A DNA stretch of 64,000 nt from Microbacterium commune (GTDB lineage: Bacteria > Actinomycetota > Actinomycetes > Actinomycetales > Microbacteriaceae): positions 1,047,727 to 1,111,726 of the forward strand of contig NZ_JACSPX010000001.1 in assembly GCF_014836945.1 (NCBI RefSeq), read 5' to 3'. A program made the translations under genes and the position numbers. Of the stretch, positions 60,628-64,000 are shown piece after piece. The notes under the pieces were generated by a model. It was not told where the DNA came from and searched no databases. It saw only the letters and a program-made list of their open reading frames with translations. Positions within the stretch are counted from its first letter, which is position 1. The number at the start of each line of letters is the position of its first letter.

Positions 60628-61988
60628 GCGTTCTCCTTCAGAGCGGATGCCGTCTCGGGCGCGCTCACCGCACGCCGGCGACCGGCATCCTTCAGGTCGA
60701 TACGGCTGGTCTCTCCGGCCAGAACGACGCACACCACGCTTACGACGCACATGACCACGAGGTAGATCACGGCCGGCCAGTAGGTGCCGAATGCCAGGCT
60801 GAGGCCGAGGGCAATCGCCGGGGTGGGAGCACCGCCGAGCAGCGCAGAGCCCTGGTAGACGACGCCGAGGCCGGTGTAGCGCATCCGGGTGCCGAACAGC
60901 TCGGCGAAGAAGGCTCCCTGGATGGCGAACATGCTGCCGGTGCCGATGGCGTGCAGAAGGATGATCATCAGCCACGTGAGCACGACGTTGTCGATCTGCA
61001 GCACCGGGAAGTAGAACAGCCCGCCGATACCGCAGATGATGATGCCGGCGATGTAGACCGGGCGGCGGCCGATGCGGTCGGACAGTGCGCCGATGAACGG
61101 CAGGATGCACATCTGCACGGCGGCCGAGATGATGAAGCCGGTCAGCATGTGGCTGCTGTCGAGGCCCATGTAGTTCGTGGCGTACGAGATCGCGAAGACG
61201 TTGATGATGTTGTACGTGACGGCGTCGGTCATGCGCGCGCCGATGCCGATGAGAAGGCCACGCCAGTTCTCGCGGATGAGCGCGAAGAACGGGATCTTGC
61301 GGGTCGCCTCGGAGTCGTCGGTGAACGACTTGGTCTCGGGCAGGTGACGGCGGATGTAGAACGCGAACAGGGTCAGCACGCCCGAGAGCAGGAACGGGAT
61401 GCGCCATCCCCAGTCGAAGAGCGCCTCGGTGGGAAGCAGCTGCACGAGGCTGAACACCCCGGTCGACACCAGCAGACCGGCCGGCGTGCCCATCTGGTGG
61501 AAGCTGCCCATCAGCCCGCGCTTGCCGATCGGGGCGTTCTCGAGAGCGGCCAGCGAACCGCCGCCGAACTCACCCCCGATGCCGACGCCCTGCACCAGAC
61601 GCAGGAAGATCAGCAGGATGGCTGCCGTGACGCCGATCTGCTCGGCGCTCGGGATCAGCCCGATGCCGAACGTTCCGATGCCGATGAGCAGCACGGTCAG
61701 CAGCAGCATCGGCTTGCGGCCGACCTTGTCGCCGAAGTGCCCGAACAGGATCGCACCGATCGGGCGGGTGAGGAACCCGACGGCGAAGGCTGCGAACGAC
61801 TGGATCAGAGCCAGCTCCGGCGTCGTCTCCGGGAAGAAGACGGCAGGGAAGATCAGTGCGGATGCCGTGCCGTAGAGATAGAAGTCGTACCACTCGATGA
61901 AGGCGCCGGCGAAGGCGGCGGTGGTGGCGCGACGAGCGGTCTTGCCCTCATCCCGAGCGGCGACTGTGCCACGGGTGGGTGCGGTCAT
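60624..61988 (-). CDS. MFS transporter, metabolite:H+ symporter type
   Basis: A 454-residue, 12-span MFS importer of the MHS subfamily (shikimate, alpha-ketoglutarate and proline-betaine type). Key lines are AFIEWYDFYLYGTASALIF, LFGHFGDKVGRKPMLLLTVL (the A motif), LVQGVGIGGEFGGGSLAALE and GALSDRIGRRPVYIAGIIIC. The subfamily moves small anions or zwitterions with protons, so a sulfated sugar or polyol fits. It is first in the four-gene operon and divergent from the SorC regulator. Confidence 0.92.
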   Translation of the reverse strand: MTAPTRGTVAARDEGKTARRATTAAFAGAFIEWYDFYLYGTASALIFPAVFFPETTPELALIQSFAAFAVGFLTRPIGAILFGHFGDKVGRKPMLLLTVLLIGIGTFGIGLIPSAEQIGVTAAILLIFLRLVQGVGIGGEFGGGSLAALENAPIGKRGLMGSFHQMGTPAGLLVSTGVFSLVQLLPTEALFDWGWRIPFLLSGVLTLFAFYIRRHLPETKSFTDDSEATRKIPFFALIRENWRGLLIGIGARMTDAVTYNIINVFAISYATNYMGLDSSHMLTGFIISAAVQMCILPFIGALSDRIGRRPVYIAGIIICGIGGLFYFPVLQIDNVVLTWLMIILLHAIGTGSMFAIQGAFFAELFGTRMRYTGLGVVYQGSALLGGAPTPAIALGLSLAFGTYWPAVIYLVVMCVVSVVCVVLAGETSRIDLKDAGRRRAVSAPETASALKENA

Positions 61989-62013
61989 GAAGTCCTCCAG
62001 GGGTTCTCACTTT

Positions 62014-62112
62014 TGAGCGTACCTGTGCTCACGAATGAGCGTCAGCGTGGTCAGCGTAGGAGCATCCTTCACCTATTTCAATTCTGAGCGGTAGTATTGC
62101 GCTCATATGAGC
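62014..62112. promoter_or_regulatory. Operator array of TGAGC/GCTCA half-sites
   Basis: The 160-bp gap between the transporter operon and the SorC gene holds TGAGC at 62014-62018, 62036-62040, 62085-62089 and 62108-62112, and GCTCA at 62027-62031 and 62101-62105. The pair at 62101-62112 is a perfect GCTCA-ta-TGAGC palindrome, and 62014-62031 is TGAGC-N8-GCTCA. The array is well placed to let SorC control both directions. Confidence 0.65.
62068..62097 (+). promoter_or_regulatory. Candidate promoter of the SorC gene
   Basis: TTCACC (62068-62073), an 18-bp spacer and TAGTAT (62092-62097) form a fair -35/-10 pair. One TGAGC half-site lies in the spacer and the GCTCA-ta-TGAGC palindrome starts four bases after the -10 box, as expected for autorepression. 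Confidence 0.45.
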
Positions 62113-62148
62113 GGGCATGGCTATCTGCCGGGCCGACGGAGGGGGATC

Positions 62149-63102
62149 GTGACAGCACAGGCGAACGTTCCGGATTTCGATGACGAGTTGATGCTGCGCG
62201 TCGCGCGCGCCTACTATCTCGACGATCGCTCCAAGGTGCAGATCGCAGCGGAGACCGGGCTGTCCCGCTGGCAGGTGGCGCGGCTGATCGCGTCTGCCCG
62301 AGCGCGCGGGTTCGTGCGAATCGAGGTGGGAGATCCCAGCGAGGAGAACGACGAGCTGGGTCGCCGCTTGGCCGCTCGGCTACGACTCAAGTCAGCGACA
62401 GTGATCTCACGCAGCGACGACTCGACGCACATGCCGACCATCGACGGGATCGGGCGAGCGCTGGCGTCGCTGCTGTCAGAGGAGATCCAGGCCGGACAAA
62501 CCATCGGACTCACGTGGAGCCGAGCCATCGAGGCCATGACCCACCACCTCACCCGCCTCGCTCCGTGTGACGTGGTGCAGATCGCCGGCGCGCTCACCCT
62601 GCCAGGTGATCGCCTGGGTTCGGTGGAGGTGATCCGTCAGGTCGCTCGCATCGCCGAGGGCACCGCCCATCCCATGTACGCGCCGTTGTTCGTCGGTGAT
62701 CTGGACGCGGCGGCCGCTCTGCGACAGCAGCCCGAGATCGCGGAGTGCCTCGCTCGAGTCTCGAACCTCGACGTCGCCGTGCTCTCCATCGGCACCTGGG
62801 AGGAGACCGGGTCTGCCCTGTATCCGATCGTCCCGCGGAAGATGGCGAATGCCGCGCGGCAGGCGGGCGCTGTGGGCGAAGTCTCCGGACGCCTGTTCGA
62901 CGCGGACGGGCGACCGGTAAGCCACGACATCGACGACAGGGTTATCGGCGCCACCATCGACTCACTGCGCGACGTGCCGCACATCATCGCCACCTCTTAT
63001 GGTGGGCACCGGGCCGCGGCGACGATCGCCGCCGCCAAATCCGGGCTGATCGATGTGCTCATCGCCGACGAGCTGCTCGCCCGCGCGATCCTCGCCGACT
63101 GA
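62149..63102 (+). CDS. SorC/DeoR-type sugar-binding transcriptional regulator
   Basis: A 317-residue SorC-family regulator. The N-terminal helix-turn-helix has VARAYYLDDRSKVQIAAETG and LSRWQVARLIASARARGFVR. The sugar-phosphate-binding domain follows: GQTIGLTWSRAIEAM, VVQIAGALTLPGDRLGS and SYGGHRAAATIAAAKSGLID. The GTG at 62149 is chosen because ggagg lies six bases upstream; an ATG at 62107 lies inside the operator palindrome. It probably senses a phosphorylated product of the divergent operon. Confidence 0.9.
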   Translation: MTAQANVPDFDDELMLRVARAYYLDDRSKVQIAAETGLSRWQVARLIASARARGFVRIEVGDPSEENDELGRRLAARLRLKSATVISRSDDSTHMPTIDGIGRALASLLSEEIQAGQTIGLTWSRAIEAMTHHLTRLAPCDVVQIAGALTLPGDRLGSVEVIRQVARIAEGTAHPMYAPLFVGDLDAAAALRQQPEIAECLARVSNLDVAVLSIGTWEETGSALYPIVPRKMANAARQAGAVGEVSGRLFDADGRPVSHDIDDRVIGATIDSLRDVPHIIATSYGGHRAAATIAAAKSGLIDVLIADELLARAILAD

Positions 63103-63188
63103 CATTCCTCCACCGCCCGACTGGCGGGTATCCCGTGCTCGTGCGCGAGAAGCGCACAGATGTCGCACCCCTTCCCTACGCTGACCTC

Positions 63189-64000
63189 ATGACCCGGTAC
63201 CGCCTGCGCGTCGCCCTCGTCGACAGCGAACCCGAGATCTGGCGCGAGTTCGACGTCGACGGGCGGATGCCCCTTCGCATGCTGCACATCGCCCTGCAGA
63301 CGATAATGGGCTGGCGCGAATCGCACCTGCACGCGTTCAGCGACACCGATCCCGACCGGCCGTCCCCGAAAGGGCGGCGCTGGGAGTCGCCCGACTTCGC
63401 GAGCGACGACGGCGCCCTGTCGGAAGACGCGGCCACCGTCGATCAGGTTCTCTCGAACCTCGACACCCTCTGGTACGAGTACGACTTCGGCGACGGGTGG
63501 GTGCACCGCCTCGACGTCGTCGACCGCCAGCCGGATGCCCCGCTGCTCGCACCGGTGGTGCTGCTCGACGGCGCGAACCGCGGCCCGTTCGAAGACGCGG
63601 GCGGTATCCACGGCTACGCGGAGAAGCTCGCCACGCTGGCCGATCCGCAGCATCCGGAGCACCGCGAGATCACCGACTGGCTGCGCGCGACCGTCGGCCC
63701 GTGGGCCCCGCGCTCGCCCGGCGCGTTCGACCTGGTCGGCGTGCAGAGCGAGCTGAATCTGATGTTCAACCCGCAGGGCTCTGGCCTCTCGCCGTACGAC
63801 ATGTCGGGTCTGGTGAAGAGCGACGAGATGCGCCGCCCGGGCGACGTCACCGACGAGTCGCCGATCGTCGAACTGGCGGCGCAGCTGCCGCCGCCGATCC
63901 GCTCCGAGCTGCGCCAGCACCTGCACCTCACCGGGGTGCTCGAGCCACTCGAGCTCGACGACGAGACCGCAGCGCGCATCGTGCGCCCCTTCGCCTGGCT
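63189..64000 (+). CDS. Plasmid pRiA4b ORF-3 family protein (3' partial)
   Basis: The first 270 residues of a pRiA4b ORF-3-like protein. The family opening is YRLRVALVDSEPEIWREFDV, then RMLHIALQTIMGWRESHLHA and WYEYDFGDGWVHRLDVVDR, the conserved WxYxYDFGDxWxH line. The C-terminal region (VELAAQLPPPIRSELRQHLH) starts a segment also seen in the protein at 41141-42445. The gene runs past the window. The function is unknown; the name comes from a plasmid reading frame. Confidence 0.88.
   Translation, partial: MTRYRLRVALVDSEPEIWREFDVDGRMPLRMLHIALQTIMGWRESHLHAFSDTDPDRPSPKGRRWESPDFASDDGALSEDAATVDQVLSNLDTLWYEYDFGDGWVHRLDVVDRQPDAPLLAPVVLLDGANRGPFEDAGGIHGYAEKLATLADPQHPEHREITDWLRATVGPWAPRSPGAFDLVGVQSELNLMFNPQGSGLSPYDMSGLVKSDEMRRPGDVTDESPIVELAAQLPPPIRSELRQHLHLTGVLEPLELDDETAARIVRPFAW

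Overview
The window is GC-rich, densely packed actinobacterial DNA. The gene set suggests a Microbacteriaceae genome, most likely Microbacterium or a close relative: a DUF3516 helicase, a DUF222/HNH (13E12-type) gene, small acidic DUF proteins, GTG starts, ATGA/GTGA overlaps, and the recurring word GGATGCC. The genus is an inference from gene content and style; no rRNA or other taxonomic marker is present.

Layout. 1-1550 is the 3' end of a Ski2-like helicase. 1570-8991 is a glycan locus of two divergent, translationally coupled operons with six glycosyltransferases and a WcbI-family protein. 9041-18525 is mostly housekeeping: an SDR with a zinc ribbon, an M4 peptidase with its emfourin-type inhibitor, a double VOC protein, RNase HI, two DoxX-like paralogs, an MscS channel, and an alanine racemase-D-Ala-D-Ala ligase pair. 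18547-28370 holds an ArsR-SRPBCC pair, a tandem CNNM/CorC pair, PadR-AarF, and IclR divergent from GlcG-malate synthase G. 28480-31706 holds a Fic AMPylase with a probable leaderless promoter, and an SDR-DUF2867 gene flanked by two copies of a dispersed palindromic repeat. 31725-35154 has a DUF2975-XRE pair, small proteins and a SulP transporter. 35161-39375 is a catabolic cluster (cyclase, NCS1 permease, SnoaL-like protein, ureohydrolase) with a divergent XRE-cupin regulator. 39405-39620 is a degenerate ~36-bp minisatellite, followed by HNH, pRiA4b-like and NnrE genes.

43880-55270 is a defence island: McrBC, the C-terminal scar of a large helicase, and a type I restriction operon hsdM-hsdS-hsdR with a fourth overlapping gene for a DUF5655 nuclease-like protein. 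The island edge (55497-57123) is damaged: a MutT gene cut by an IS256-family fragment, and a membrane-protein gene frameshifted by a 10-bp tandem duplication.

57249-63102 is a tightly overlapped operon (MFS importer, cytoplasmic sulfatase, polyol-type dehydrogenase, PfkB kinase) divergent from a SorC regulator, with repeated TGAGC/GCTCA half-sites between them. It reads as a pathway that imports a sulfate ester, desulfates it, then oxidises and phosphorylates the product; the substrate is not known. The window ends inside a pRiA4b ORF-3 family gene.

The best candidates for undescribed biology are the sulfate-ester operon, the WcbI/glycosyltransferase locus, the ureohydrolase-NCS1-cyclase cluster and the four-gene type I restriction operon. 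All functions are inferred from motifs and gene order; no database search was run.
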